Program-made: the position numbers and the translations under genes
The notes under the pieces: model-generated
Told to the model about the DNA's origin: nothing
The model's database searches: none
Seen by the model: only the letters and a program-made list of their open reading frames with translations
Source of the DNA: an uncultured Rhodospirillaceae bacterium
GTDB taxonomy: Bacteria > Pseudomonadota > Alphaproteobacteria > Rhodospirillales > Casp-alpha2
Direction of reading: 5' to 3'
Assembly (NCBI GenBank): GCA_913030825.1
Contig: CAJWCU010000017.1
Location: 1 to 64,000, forward strand
DNA length: 64,000 nt
Part shown: positions 18,192 to 26,366 of the stretch, piece by piece
Numbering within the stretch: position 1 is the first letter of the stretch
Layout of the letters: every line of letters starts with the position of its first letter

Positions 18192-18950
18192 CTAAACCCT
18201 GAAGACGTATTGCTTCGACGGATCGCGGTCGATATCGGGCGGGAAATTCTTGTGCTTGTCCGCGTAGTAGCGGTCCATGAAGTCGCCGGCCGAGGCCCGG
18301 TTATAGGTCGCGTAGTAGATTCGCCGGATGGTGTCGCTCATGTTGGCTTCGGATGCATGGGGGGCGAAGCTGTCGAAGAACACGACGTCGCCCGGCTCGG
18401 TGGGGACGGGCTGAAATTCCATCCCGGCCATGTCGGCGTCCGTCATCGGCTCCCACGACTGGAACATGCCGCTTTTATGATGGCCGCGGACCATCTTTAG
18501 GCATCCGTTCTCTTCCGTCGCCGGGTCGATGGAGACCAGGGCCGAGATGAAGAAGTCCGTATAGGTATCCCAGCCGGCCTGCGAATCCTGATGCGGTTTG
18601 AAGCCGTCGCCCCCCGGCATCTTGAAATTGATCTTTTCCTTGAACAGGGCCGCGTCCTCACCCAGCAACTGCGCCACCGGCCCGCGCAGGGCCTCGGTCA
18701 AGGCCTTGAACCCGTCGTGATAGGGGGCGATCCGTTCGATCCGGCTGACCAGGTCGCGGTCGTCGCCTTTTTGGCTTTTCTCGTGAAAAACCCAATGGCG
18801 GCCGGAGATCTCGGGCAGGGCCAGGACTTCGTCGGTCCAGCCGGCAATGATAGCCATGTCGTCGGCGGAAAAGCCGCCACGCAGGACCAGAAAACCGTCG
18901 TCGGAGAATTGCTGGACTTGATCGTCTGTCAGAATGGGCGTCTTGAGCAT
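18192..18950 (-). CDS. Phytanoyl-CoA dioxygenase (PhyH) family Fe(II)/2-oxoglutarate oxygenase
   Basis: 252 aa from the ATG at 18950; a much longer open frame to 19664 runs over the next gene and is not real. The iron-binding HxD is in FKPHQDSQAGW and the distal His in SFAPHASEANMS. The following TIRRIYYATYN carries the Arg that binds 2-oxoglutarate. PhyH enzymes hydroxylate lipids, small acids and, in PhnY, aminophosphonates. The gene lies on the opposite strand between a cytidylyltransferase and a CDP-alcohol phosphatidyltransferase, so hydroxylation of a head group or lipid is plausible but unproven. It is convergent with the cytidylyltransferase gene (24 bp). Confidence 0.85.
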   Translation of the reverse strand: MLKTPILTDDQVQQFSDDGFLVLRGGFSADDMAIIAGWTDEVLALPEISGRHWVFHEKSQKGDDRDLVSRIERIAPYHDGFKALTEALRGPVAQLLGEDAALFKEKINFKMPGGDGFKPHQDSQAGWDTYTDFFISALVSIDPATEENGCLKMVRGHHKSGMFQSWEPMTDADMAGMEFQPVPTEPGDVVFFDSFAPHASEANMSDTIRRIYYATYNRASAGDFMDRYYADKHKNFPPDIDRDPSKQYVFRV

Positions 18951-19073
18951 GTTCCGTCGCCTCGGCGTATACGGCACGGCAAACGATGCCGGTTGCCTTT
19001 TGCCGCAAATTTCATGATGTTCCGGGCTAACCTGTAGCCCCATCTCGTTCCGCCCGCAACCGGAGGCAAGACC

Positions 19074-19727
19074 ATCAGTCACAATACCTGGATTCACAAG
19101 GTCGCCCGTGTCGCGGTGACCAAGCCGTTGATGGGGACGCGCGTGACGCCCAGCCAGGTGACCGTCGTGCGCATTCTGACCGGTGTCGCCGCCGCGGCGG
19201 GCTTTTCCATAGGCCAGACGGACCTTTGGGGCATCGCTCTTTGGAACTGGGGGGCGGGCTTGTTCGTCCTGTCCATGGTGTTGGATCGGGGCGACGGCGA
19301 CTATGCCCGCCAGTCCGGCCAAACCAGTGCCGCCGGGCATAAGTTCGATTTGATCGCCGACACCGTCTGCAACGCCATCATCTTCATCGGCTTGGGCATC
19401 GGCCTGCGCCACGGCGACTGGGGTGTCTGGGCAGTTCCCATGGGCGCGCTGGCCGGGGCCTCGGTGACCTTCATTCTGTGGCTGGTCATGCGCATGGAAA
19501 GTTTGGCGGGTGCGCGTAGTGCCGAATTGGGGTCGTTCATGGGCTTCGATCCCGACGATGCCATGCTGGCGGTACCGATCCTGGTGTTCCTCGGTTATCA
19601 GGAACCGCTGCTGCTGGCCGCCGCCGTCGGGGCGCCCGGGTTCGCGGTGCTGTTCGCCGTGCAATGGGCGTTCAAATACCGCGCCCGCCGGCAGGCCATG
19701 GCCGACGGGGGACAGGCCGAAGAATGA
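19074..19727 (+). CDS. CDP-alcohol phosphatidyltransferase family membrane protein (possible ATC start)
   Basis: The full CDP-alcohol motif DGxxAR(x8)G(x3)D(x3)D is present: DGDYAR, then G and two Asp in GHKFDLIAD. Four to six hydrophobic segments follow, as expected for this integral membrane family, which joins a CDP-activated alcohol to an acceptor alcohol with loss of CMP. Start: the first usual codon is GTG at 19116, but it has no ribosome site. An in-frame ATC at 19074 lies seven bases after a perfect GGAGG (19062-19066). It would give an N-terminus (SHNTWIHKVARVAV) of the sort I recall from related proteins. No ATG, GTG or TTG exists between the upstream stop at 19035 and 19116. Length is 217 aa (ATC) or 203 aa (GTG). 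The end overlaps hpnN by ATGA. Confidence 0.8.
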   Translation: MSHNTWIHKVARVAVTKPLMGTRVTPSQVTVVRILTGVAAAAGFSIGQTDLWGIALWNWGAGLFVLSMVLDRGDGDYARQSGQTSAAGHKFDLIADTVCNAIIFIGLGIGLRHGDWGVWAVPMGALAGASVTFILWLVMRMESLAGARSAELGSFMGFDPDDAMLAVPILVFLGYQEPLLLAAAVGAPGFAVLFAVQWAFKYRARRQAMADGGQAEE

Positions 19728-22345
19728 GCGCCGCCGCCGTCTTCGAGCGTCTATTCCGCGCCTGGGCTGGATTCGCCCGGCGTGGTGCCTGGGTGGTGTT
19801 GATGCTTGCTCTGCTTGGCACGGGCCTGACCGTGAAATTCCTCGCGGATAATCTGGCCATCAATACGGACACCACGGACATGCTGTCGGCCGAACTGCCG
19901 TTCCGCCAGCACAACCGCGAGGTCGCGCGGCTGTTCCCGCAACTCAGCGACAATATCCTGCTGGTCCTCGACGGCGCCGTGCCGGAACAGGTCGACCGGG
20001 CCGCTGTTGCCCTGACATCCCGGATCAAGGCGGCGCCCGAGACCTTCGGGGCGCTGTTCGATCCGGAAGGCGAGGCGTTCCTGCGACGCAACGGTCTGCT
20101 GTTCCTGAGTGTCACGGAACTGGAGGACCTGACCGGCCGTCTGGCCGAGGCGCAACCGTTCCTCGCCAGCCTTTGGGGGGACGCCAGCCTGGCGACCCTG
20201 TTCGATCTGCTGCGCCAGGGCATCGAGCAACAGCTTGAGGGCAAGGCGCCGCCGGTCGCGCTGGCCCGAGTTCTCGACATGCTGGCCGAAGTCGGCGAGC
20301 GTCGGGCCGAAGGGGCGGACATCGTGTTGTCCTGGCGGCAGCTCCTAAATGGCGAGACCGACGGAGGGGCGCGCCGGATGATCGTATTGAAGCCGCCTTT
20401 GGATTTCTCGTCCCTGCAACCGGCGGGCAAGGCGATCCAGGCGTTGAAGGACCTGCGCGCCGAATTGAATTTGGCGGGCGACGGTGCAGTGCGGATGCGC
20501 ATTTCCGGCAGCGTGGCCCTGCAACAGGACGAATTGAAAAGCGTCGAACGGGGCATGGGCCTCGCTGGCATCTTGTCTTTCGTTCTGGTGATCGTTCTGT
20601 TGGCGGTCGGTCTGCGGTCCTTCCGAATGGTCGTCGCGGTTCTGGTTACGTTGGTTCTTGGGCTGGTCTGGACGGCGGGTTTCGCGATCTGGGCCTTGGG
20701 CGCGCTGAATCTGATCTCCGTCGCCTTTGCCGTGCTGTTCATCGGGCTCAGCGTCGATTTCGGCATTCACTTCGCGCTGCGCTACCGGGAATACCGGCGG
20801 GCAGGGCTGGATAACGGGGCGGCGCTCGAGGCCACGGCGGCGACAGGCGGCGGCGGCTTGACACTCTGTGCCGTGGCGGCGGCGATCGCTTTCTATTCCT
20901 TCCTGCCGACCGACTACGTGGGGCTCGCCGAACTGGGGTTGATTGCGGGCTCGGGCATGTTCATCGCGCTCGCCGCGAATTTGACGGTGCTGCCGGCCCT
21001 GCTGACCCTGATGCCCGTCGCGGGCGGCGGGGCCACGGGCGGTGCGTCCTGGACCGACGGTCTGCGCCAGGGCGTCCAAGGGCACCCCAACAGGGTGCTG
21101 ATCGGGGCGGGGGTCGTCGCGGTGCTTGGCCTCGCAATCGCGCCTCGGGCGCATTTCGATTTCGATCCGCTGAACCTGCAGGACCGCAATCTGGAATCCG
21201 TCGGGGTGATCCATGAACTGGCGGCGGGCGAGGCGGCGGCACCCTATGCGGCGACGGTCCTGGCCAAGAACACCGAAGCCGCGCGCGATCTGGCGGCGCG
21301 GCTGACGGCCCTGCCGGAGGTCGCGGGCGTCGCCTCGATCCACAGTTTCGTGCCCGGCGATCAAGACGAGAAAGTCGAGATCGTCCGTGACTTGGCGCTC
21401 TTCATGCTGCCGTCGCTGACCTTGGGCGGCGGCGATGGCGACCGCGATCCGAAGCGCCGCCGCGTGGCGGCGGAGGCTCTGGCATCGGTGTTGGATGCAT
21501 TGAACGACACGAAGGCAGGCCCGGACCTGACCCGCGCGGCGGCACGGCTCAAGGCTCTGCTGGCCGGCGTGGACGATGCGGGCTTGGCGAATCTCGAAGC
21601 CGGTCTGCTGGCGACGTTCCCCGATGCCGTCGCCCAGTTGAAGGAGAGCCTGAATCCCGAGGAGTTCACCATCGCCGATCTGCCTGCCGACATTCGTGCC
21701 CGGTATGTCGCCGCCGACGGACAGGCGCGGATGGAGGTTCTGCCTGCTCACGACCTGCGCGACCCGGCGGCGGTCGAGGCATTCGTCACGGCCTTGCGCG
21801 GCGTGGCGCCGGAGGTTTCGGGATCCCCGGTGACGATCTTCGAGGCGGGGCGTGCCGTGCTTTCGGCCTTCCTGCAAGCGGGGGCGATCGCCATCTCGGC
21901 GATCCTGTTGCTGTTGGCTTTGCTGTTGCGGCGGGTGTCGGACGTGATCTTCGTCTTCCTGCCGCTGACCTTGGCGGCGGTGCTGACGGCCTGCGCCTCG
22001 GTTCTGTTCCAGATCCCGTTCAATTTCGCGAATATCATCGTCCTGCCGCTACTGTTCGGTTTGGGCGTCGCCAGCGGCATTCACCTTGTGCTGCGTGACC
22101 GTCAGGAACGGGCGGCGGGCCCCGGCACGGCGGCGGGCGGGGCGTTCGAGACCTCGACGCCGCGCGCCGTGCTGTTCAGCGCTCTGACGACGATCGGATC
22201 GTTCGGCGCCATCGCGCTGTCCGGTCATCCGGGAACGGCGAGCATGGGGGTGTTGCTGACCATCGCCATTTCGCTGACCCTGATCTGTACGTTGGTTGTG
22301 CTGCCGGCCCTTTTGGCCCGGCGGGCCGGAGGCGGCCGTGAGTAA
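19724..22345 (+). CDS. hpnN: HpnN, RND-family hopanoid transporter
   Basis: 873 aa from the ATG of the ATGA overlap; the frame is open further upstream inside the previous gene. Two repeated halves each have a large periplasmic loop and a cluster of helices. The N-terminal helix GAWVVLMLALLGTGLTV is followed by a loop of about 230 residues, then by membrane segments such as SFVLVIVLLAVGL and SVAFAVLFIGLSVDFGIHFALRYREYR, an MMPL/RND signature. The second half repeats this with FANIIVLPLLFGLGVASGIH. HpnN moves hopanoids from inner to outer membrane in alphaproteobacteria. The gene is coupled to the phosphatidyltransferase and hpnL. Confidence 0.92.
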   Translation: MSAAAVFERLFRAWAGFARRGAWVVLMLALLGTGLTVKFLADNLAINTDTTDMLSAELPFRQHNREVARLFPQLSDNILLVLDGAVPEQVDRAAVALTSRIKAAPETFGALFDPEGEAFLRRNGLLFLSVTELEDLTGRLAEAQPFLASLWGDASLATLFDLLRQGIEQQLEGKAPPVALARVLDMLAEVGERRAEGADIVLSWRQLLNGETDGGARRMIVLKPPLDFSSLQPAGKAIQALKDLRAELNLAGDGAVRMRISGSVALQQDELKSVERGMGLAGILSFVLVIVLLAVGLRSFRMVVAVLVTLVLGLVWTAGFAIWALGALNLISVAFAVLFIGLSVDFGIHFALRYREYRRAGLDNGAALEATAATGGGGLTLCAVAAAIAFYSFLPTDYVGLAELGLIAGSGMFIALAANLTVLPALLTLMPVAGGGATGGASWTDGLRQGVQGHPNRVLIGAGVVAVLGLAIAPRAHFDFDPLNLQDRNLESVGVIHELAAGEAAAPYAATVLAKNTEAARDLAARLTALPEVAGVASIHSFVPGDQDEKVEIVRDLALFMLPSLTLGGGDGDRDPKRRRVAAEALASVLDALNDTKAGPDLTRAAARLKALLAGVDDAGLANLEAGLLATFPDAVAQLKESLNPEEFTIADLPADIRARYVAADGQARMEVLPAHDLRDPAAVEAFVTALRGVAPEVSGSPVTIFEAGRAVLSAFLQAGAIAISAILLLLALLLRRVSDVIFVFLPLTLAAVLTACASVLFQIPFNFANIIVLPLLFGLGVASGIHLVLRDRQERAAGPGTAAGGAFETSTPRAVLFSALTTIGSFGAIALSGHPGTASMGVLLTIAISLTLICTLVVLPALLARRAGGGRE

Positions 22346-23390
22346 CGCGGGGCGGGGCGCCATGCGCTATCTGACCTGGTTGTATCTCGGCCTCGGCATC
22401 GTCTTGCTGGCCTGGGTCGTTGCCGGGGTCGATCTGGACGCGGCGCTCGCCAGCATCCTGGAGATGGGATGGCTCGGGCTGGCGGCGGCGCTCGGCATGT
22501 ATCTCGCCGCTTTCTACGTCGATAGCCTGTCCTGGCAACTGGCAATCCTCAAGGTCCCACTGACGCCTGGCTGGTCCTACGTGATCTGGCGCATCCGTAT
22601 GGTCGGTGAGGCGTTCAACATGGTGTTGCCGGCGGGCGGCTTCGGCGGTGAGCCGATCAAGGCGGTGCTGCTGAAGCGCCATCACGCCGTCAACTACCGC
22701 GAGGGCATCGCCTCGATCATTCTCGCCCGGACGATCAATCTGATCGGTTTGATCGTGTTCATGGCCGTGGGATTGATCCTATTGGCCCAGCACGAGGCGG
22801 CGGGTAAGTACGGGGCTTTCGCGCTTGGGGGGTTCGCCTTTCTGACCTTCGGGATCGGTGTGGTGTTCGGCGTGCAAAAATTCCGTGCGACGTCTTGGAC
22901 GGGGTCGCGGCTGGGCCGGACGCGTCTGGGGGCGAAGATCGGCGCGGCGCTCGACAACATCCGCGACGTCGAGGATCGCCTGCACCATTTTTATACGGCC
23001 CGACCCGCGCGGTTCCTGCCGGCCATCGTCCTGGCGGTCACCAATTGGGTCCTGGGGGCGATTGAAACCTATGTAATGCTGTATTTCCTGGGCAATCCCG
23101 TGACCCTGGGCGAGGCGATCATCATCGAGTCCGTTATTCAGATGGTGCGCGCCGTGACGTTCTTCATCCCGGCCAATCTGGGGACTCAGGACAGTGCCTT
23201 GATCGTGCTTGCGGGCGCCATAACCGGGCAGCCATCGGCCGGGGCGGCGCTGGCGGCGGTCAAACGCATCCGCGAGATCGTATTCGTGTTGTGGGGATTC
23301 GGGCTGGGCTCGTTCTATTCCCTGCGCTCGCTGATGCGCGATGCGGAAACAAGGTCCGCCGAGGATGCCGGTGGGGATAAGGCCGGGTAA
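22338..23390 (+). CDS. hpnL: HpnL, lysylphosphatidylglycerol synthase-TM-like membrane protein
   Basis: 350 aa from the GTG at 22338, which has GGAGG five bases upstream and overlaps the hpnN end; an ATG at 22362 is the alternative. It has about eight hydrophobic segments, starting with WLYLGLGIVLLAWVVAGV. FNMVLPAGGFGGEPIKAVLLKR is the conserved segment of the UPF0104/LPG-synthase membrane family, and FFIPANLGTQDSALIVLAG lies near the end. HpnL proteins belong to hopanoid clusters; a role in lipid flipping or export is assumed but not proven. It is convergent with the hpnM-like gene across 6 bp. Confidence 0.9.
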   Translation: MSNAGRGAMRYLTWLYLGLGIVLLAWVVAGVDLDAALASILEMGWLGLAAALGMYLAAFYVDSLSWQLAILKVPLTPGWSYVIWRIRMVGEAFNMVLPAGGFGGEPIKAVLLKRHHAVNYREGIASIILARTINLIGLIVFMAVGLILLAQHEAAGKYGAFALGGFAFLTFGIGVVFGVQKFRATSWTGSRLGRTRLGAKIGAALDNIRDVEDRLHHFYTARPARFLPAIVLAVTNWVLGAIETYVMLYFLGNPVTLGEAIIIESVIQMVRAVTFFIPANLGTQDSALIVLAGAITGQPSAGAALAAVKRIREIVFVLWGFGLGSFYSLRSLMRDAETRSAEDAGGDKAG

Positions 23391-23396
23391 GGCGTC

Positions 23397-24008
23397 TTAC
23401 TTCTTAGCGACGGCCTCGGCCATTTGGGTCAGGGTCTCGGTCAGTGCCGGCAGGCCCTTTCGGGCGGTGCTTTTAAATTCGGAAATATGCTTCGCCAGTT
23501 GGCTGATCGACGTCGTCCCCCGGCGGACCAGAACGTCATAGACGCCCCATCGTCCGTCGGATTTGACCATCAGATAGGTGAAGGTGACGGGTTCTTCTCC
23601 GGTCATTTCCGTTTCGACCAGAACCGTACCGTTCTGCGGCCCCGGTTTTTCGCCGTGGTCCTGGAATTCCTGCCCGGACCAGCCGTCGAACTGGGCGGCG
23701 TAGGTGCCGATGGTCCAGCGCCGGAAGGCCTCGAGGTAAGCCTTGCGCTCTTCTTCTGAGGCGTCTTTCCAGGCCCGTCGCCCCGCCGACTGGCGGGCCG
23801 TCAGGTCCAGGTGATAGGCCTTGTCGACGGCGGGTGCGAGCCTCTCGAACCGGCCCGAAAGGCCCAATTCGTCCGCCTTTTTCATGGTGGTCAGCAGGGT
23901 CTCGTGAAACGCCTTCACAATATCCCCGGCAGCGCCATCCTTGGCCTTGGCCGACACGGGAGCCAGCGCAAGCAGGGCCAGCACGACAACGGCCCAAAGC
24001 CGCCGCAT
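23397..24008 (-). CDS. hpnM: HpnM-like (MlaC/toluene tolerance family) periplasmic protein, copy 1
   Basis: 203 aa from the ATG at 24008, chosen because a clean signal peptide follows (MRRLWAVVVLALLALAPVSAKA); the frame is open to 24113. The mature part has LGLSGRFERLAPAVDKAYHLD, WKDASEEERKAYLEAFRRWT and TYAAQFDGWSGQEF, typical of the HpnM branch of the Ttg2/MlaC family. It probably binds a hopanoid or phospholipid in the periplasm and hands it between membranes. A second related gene follows upstream on the same strand with a 133-bp gap. Confidence 0.85.
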   Translation of the reverse strand: MRRLWAVVVLALLALAPVSAKAKDGAAGDIVKAFHETLLTTMKKADELGLSGRFERLAPAVDKAYHLDLTARQSAGRRAWKDASEEERKAYLEAFRRWTIGTYAAQFDGWSGQEFQDHGEKPGPQNGTVLVETEMTGEEPVTFTYLMVKSDGRWGVYDVLVRRGTTSISQLAKHISEFKSTARKGLPALTETLTQMAEAVAKK

Positions 24009-24141
24009 GGGCGAAGAAACCCGGTAAGGAGGAGCGGGGCGCCGGGAAGGGCGGGGACTAAGAAAATAGAGTTTCATCGAAAACACGTAGGCATGACTCC
24101 ATCCGGATGCCATGGCATCCGGATAAATCCTTCGGTGCGGG

Positions 24142-24789
24142 TCATTTGGCGGCTTTGCCCGACGCGGTTTCCGAAGCGAGGATTTCGTCCGCCTTGGTAT
24201 TCAGCAAATTGGTCAGCGCGCTGACGCCGCCGTCTTCCAGGGTCCGGCGGTATTCGTCCTTACGTTTGACCAATTGGGATATCGTGCCGTCCAACAGGAC
24301 ATCGATGATTCGCCAGTTTTCGTCGAATTTCCTGACGCGATAGGTAATATCGACGTCGTCACCGCTCGTCCGTTTCAATTTGGTGCGAACCAGGATGGTG
24401 CCGTCCTTGATCGGTCGATTGCCGGCCGATGCGAAGCGCTCGCCGCTGTATCCGGAGAACAAGACGGCCAACTCGCCGGCGCTCATGCGCCGGGCGGCGC
24501 GGACGAGATCGATGCGTTCTTCCTTGCTTGCCTTGGTCCATTCGCCGCCGGAAACGAAGGCGACCATCAGCGGCATGTGGAAATATTTGTCCAGATACCC
24601 CAGGAACTTATTGTAACGCCCTGACACACCAAGCGAATCGCTTTCCTTCATGACGGCGATCAGGTCCTCCTGGAACGCCGTTACCACGGCCTCGGGCGCC
24701 TCGGCCCGAGCGACTGACGGCGCCAGTGCAAGGCAGAAAACAGCCGCCGCGACGGCACTCCATAGGGTCGGAAAAATACGCTGAATCAT
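24142..24789 (-). CDS. HpnM/MlaC-like periplasmic protein, copy 2
   Basis: 215 aa with a signal peptide ending PSVARAEA. LGVSGRYNKFLGYLDKYFHMP, WTKASKEERIDLVRAARRMS and LFSGYSGERF line up with the neighbouring copy. DDVDITYRVRKFDENWRIIDVLLDGTISQLVKR is the conserved second half. It is clearly a paralogue of the 23.4-24.0 kb gene and more distantly of the 6.1-kb gene. It is transcribed away from mlaA, with 265 bp between them. Confidence 0.85.
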   Translation of the reverse strand: MIQRIFPTLWSAVAAAVFCLALAPSVARAEAPEAVVTAFQEDLIAVMKESDSLGVSGRYNKFLGYLDKYFHMPLMVAFVSGGEWTKASKEERIDLVRAARRMSAGELAVLFSGYSGERFASAGNRPIKDGTILVRTKLKRTSGDDVDITYRVRKFDENWRIIDVLLDGTISQLVKRKDEYRRTLEDGGVSALTNLLNTKADEILASETASGKAAK

Positions 24790-25054
24790 GATGCCAAAGC
24801 CCCTTCTGGCCTCAGGATAGGCATTTTTGCCGCCGGTTCAAGCGGCCCGCGCAGCATTAAGTATGAAGGTTTGCCTCACGAATTTGTTAGCCATGGCAAG
24901 GAAATTAATTCCTTTGAATCGGTTGCGGGGGGTGGCAAGTTCACCTATTAATTCACGGCGATAAGGGCTGCGTTTCGGCGTGGCCGCGTTGTGGTTGTGA
25001 CCGGTTCGAACCTCACTGCTGGGGTCGGACGAGACGAGGACATGGGGCTCGGAC

Positions 25055-25936
25055 TTGGCTGGTAAGTTTCGAATTTTCGCTGTCAGCGTTTTGTTGGCGA
25101 CTTCGATTGCGTTCGGTTCCGCGCAAGCGGACGACGCCGCGCGTGAACTGACGGATCGGGATGGGCTGTCGCAGGCTGCCGACATTCAATTGTCGCAGGC
25201 CGAGGATGACACCAATGATCCCCTGGAAGACATGAACCGCGCGATCTTCTCGTTCAACGAAGGCGTTCAGTCCGCGTTGCTGCGGCCTCTGGCAGATGTC
25301 TACAATTCAAACGTCCCGGCGACCGGTCGCCAGGCGCTGAAGAACATGTTCGACAATTTGTCGTCGCCGATCACCTTCGTGAACGACATTCTGCAGTTCG
25401 AGTTCGAGCGCGCCTTGGTGACCTTCACGCGGGCCTTTATCAACACGACGTTCGGCATGGCGGGCATTTCCGACCTGGCGTCGGAAATGGGCTTTGAGAA
25501 GCACCAGGAAGATTTCGGCCAGACCTTGGCTGTCTGGGGTGTCGGCGAAGGCTTCTACGTGGTGCTGCCGCTGCTCGGCCCGTCCAATCCGCGTGACGCG
25601 GTGGGCCGTTTGCTGGTCGATGGTTACTTCGATCCGTTGAGCTATTACCTGGACAACATCGACGAGGAAGAGATCGATCTCGCTCTTGATCTGGTCGATG
25701 GGTTCCTCGAGTACGCCGACGTGGTCGAGGAACTGGATCAGATTCGCAAGACCTCGGTCGATTATTACGCGGCGATCCGCTCGCTGTACCGTCAGAAGCG
25801 TAATGCCGAGATTTCCAACGGTCAGAATCTCGATCTGCCGCCGATCCCGGATTTGTCGCCTGAAATCCGTGGTGAGATGTTGCCGAACGGCGCGATCGAC
25901 AGTTCCTTCGCGCGCCTTCAGAACGCGGTTCAGTAA
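25055..25936 (+). CDS. mlaA: MlaA/VacJ family lipid-trafficking protein
   Basis: 293 aa from a TTG at 25055; the only nearby ATG (25042) is out of frame and quickly stops. The signal peptide is VSVLLATSIAFGSAQA. No lipobox cysteine is visible, unlike the E. coli lipoprotein. The family signature DPLEDMNRAIFSFNEGV is followed by the membrane-embedded core FINTTFGMAGISDLASEMG, DFGQTLAVWGVGEGFYVVLPLLGPSNPRDAVG, and DPLSYY. MlaA sits in the outer membrane and removes mislocalised phospholipids for MlaC. Its partner could be one of the two MlaC-like proteins encoded next to it. Confidence 0.9.
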   Translation: MAGKFRIFAVSVLLATSIAFGSAQADDAARELTDRDGLSQAADIQLSQAEDDTNDPLEDMNRAIFSFNEGVQSALLRPLADVYNSNVPATGRQALKNMFDNLSSPITFVNDILQFEFERALVTFTRAFINTTFGMAGISDLASEMGFEKHQEDFGQTLAVWGVGEGFYVVLPLLGPSNPRDAVGRLLVDGYFDPLSYYLDNIDEEEIDLALDLVDGFLEYADVVEELDQIRKTSVDYYAAIRSLYRQKRNAEISNGQNLDLPPIPDLSPEIRGEMLPNGAIDSSFARLQNAVQ

Positions 25937-25948
25937 GGCCCTTTTTCC

Positions 25949-25985
25949 GGGAATTCTTGAAAATTCCCGACTTTTCCCCTATAGT
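25949..25985 (+). promoter_or_regulatory. sigma70-like promoter for the rpoH leader, overlapping a hairpin
   Basis: TTGAAA (25957-25962), a 17-base spacer and TATAGT (25980-25985) make a near-consensus promoter. The -35 lies in the loop of a hairpin, GGGAATT (25949-25955) with AATTCCC (25962-25968), followed by CTTTT, which may terminate mlaA. The transcript would start about 375 bases before rpoH. Confidence 0.55.
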
Positions 25986-26366
25986 ATAGGTGTCGGTGCC
26001 CATCCGGGGCCGACCGTTTTACGCCCGGCTTAATGCGGGTGGTATGGCGAAGTGGCCATCGGGCCTCTATCGCCGCAAGACGCCGTATTGCTTCGATAGG
26101 AGGATAAGGCATGATTGAATACCTTTGCTTTTCCCATCTCGCAGGATTTGCGCCCGCCGAACTCGGCGGGATGCCTTCTCGTGCTTGCCTCGCGCTCGAC
26201 GGCGCGGGCGGCCTATTTGCCGTGACTGAGACCATGACCGGCCCGTCACGGCTGCCCGGGCAATGTCCTGGTGCTGCCATAGAGGCGCCTTAATCCGGAT
26301 CTAAAACCTCAATCATGGTGTTCGGGCGGGTCTTTAGACCGCCCCCAGATAGCGGGATTTGAAAAA
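25986..26366 (+). promoter_or_regulatory. long structured 5' leader of rpoH
   Basis: About 375 bases lie between the promoter and rpoH. It holds a 7-bp hairpin CCCGCCG/CGGCGGG (26153-26159 with 26164-26170), a small ORF (26111-26293) with an excellent ribosome site, and a GC hairpin GGGCGGGTC/GACCGCCC (26324-26332 with 26337-26344) that ends about 22 bases before the rpoH ATG. The rpoH ribosome site itself is weak. RpoH is often controlled at translation by leader structure; whether this one is heat-sensing is inference. Confidence 0.4.
26111..26293 (+). CDS. possible leader ORF upstream of rpoH
   Basis: 60 codons, with AGGAGG seven bases before the ATG, one of the best ribosome sites in the window. 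The product (start MIEYLCFSHLAG) has no recognisable family and contains several Gly/Pro/Ala stretches. It ends 73 bp before rpoH. It may be a translated leader or chance. The strong site is the only real support. Confidence 0.3.
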   Translation: MIEYLCFSHLAGFAPAELGGMPSRACLALDGAGGLFAVTETMTGPSRLPGQCPGAAIEAP

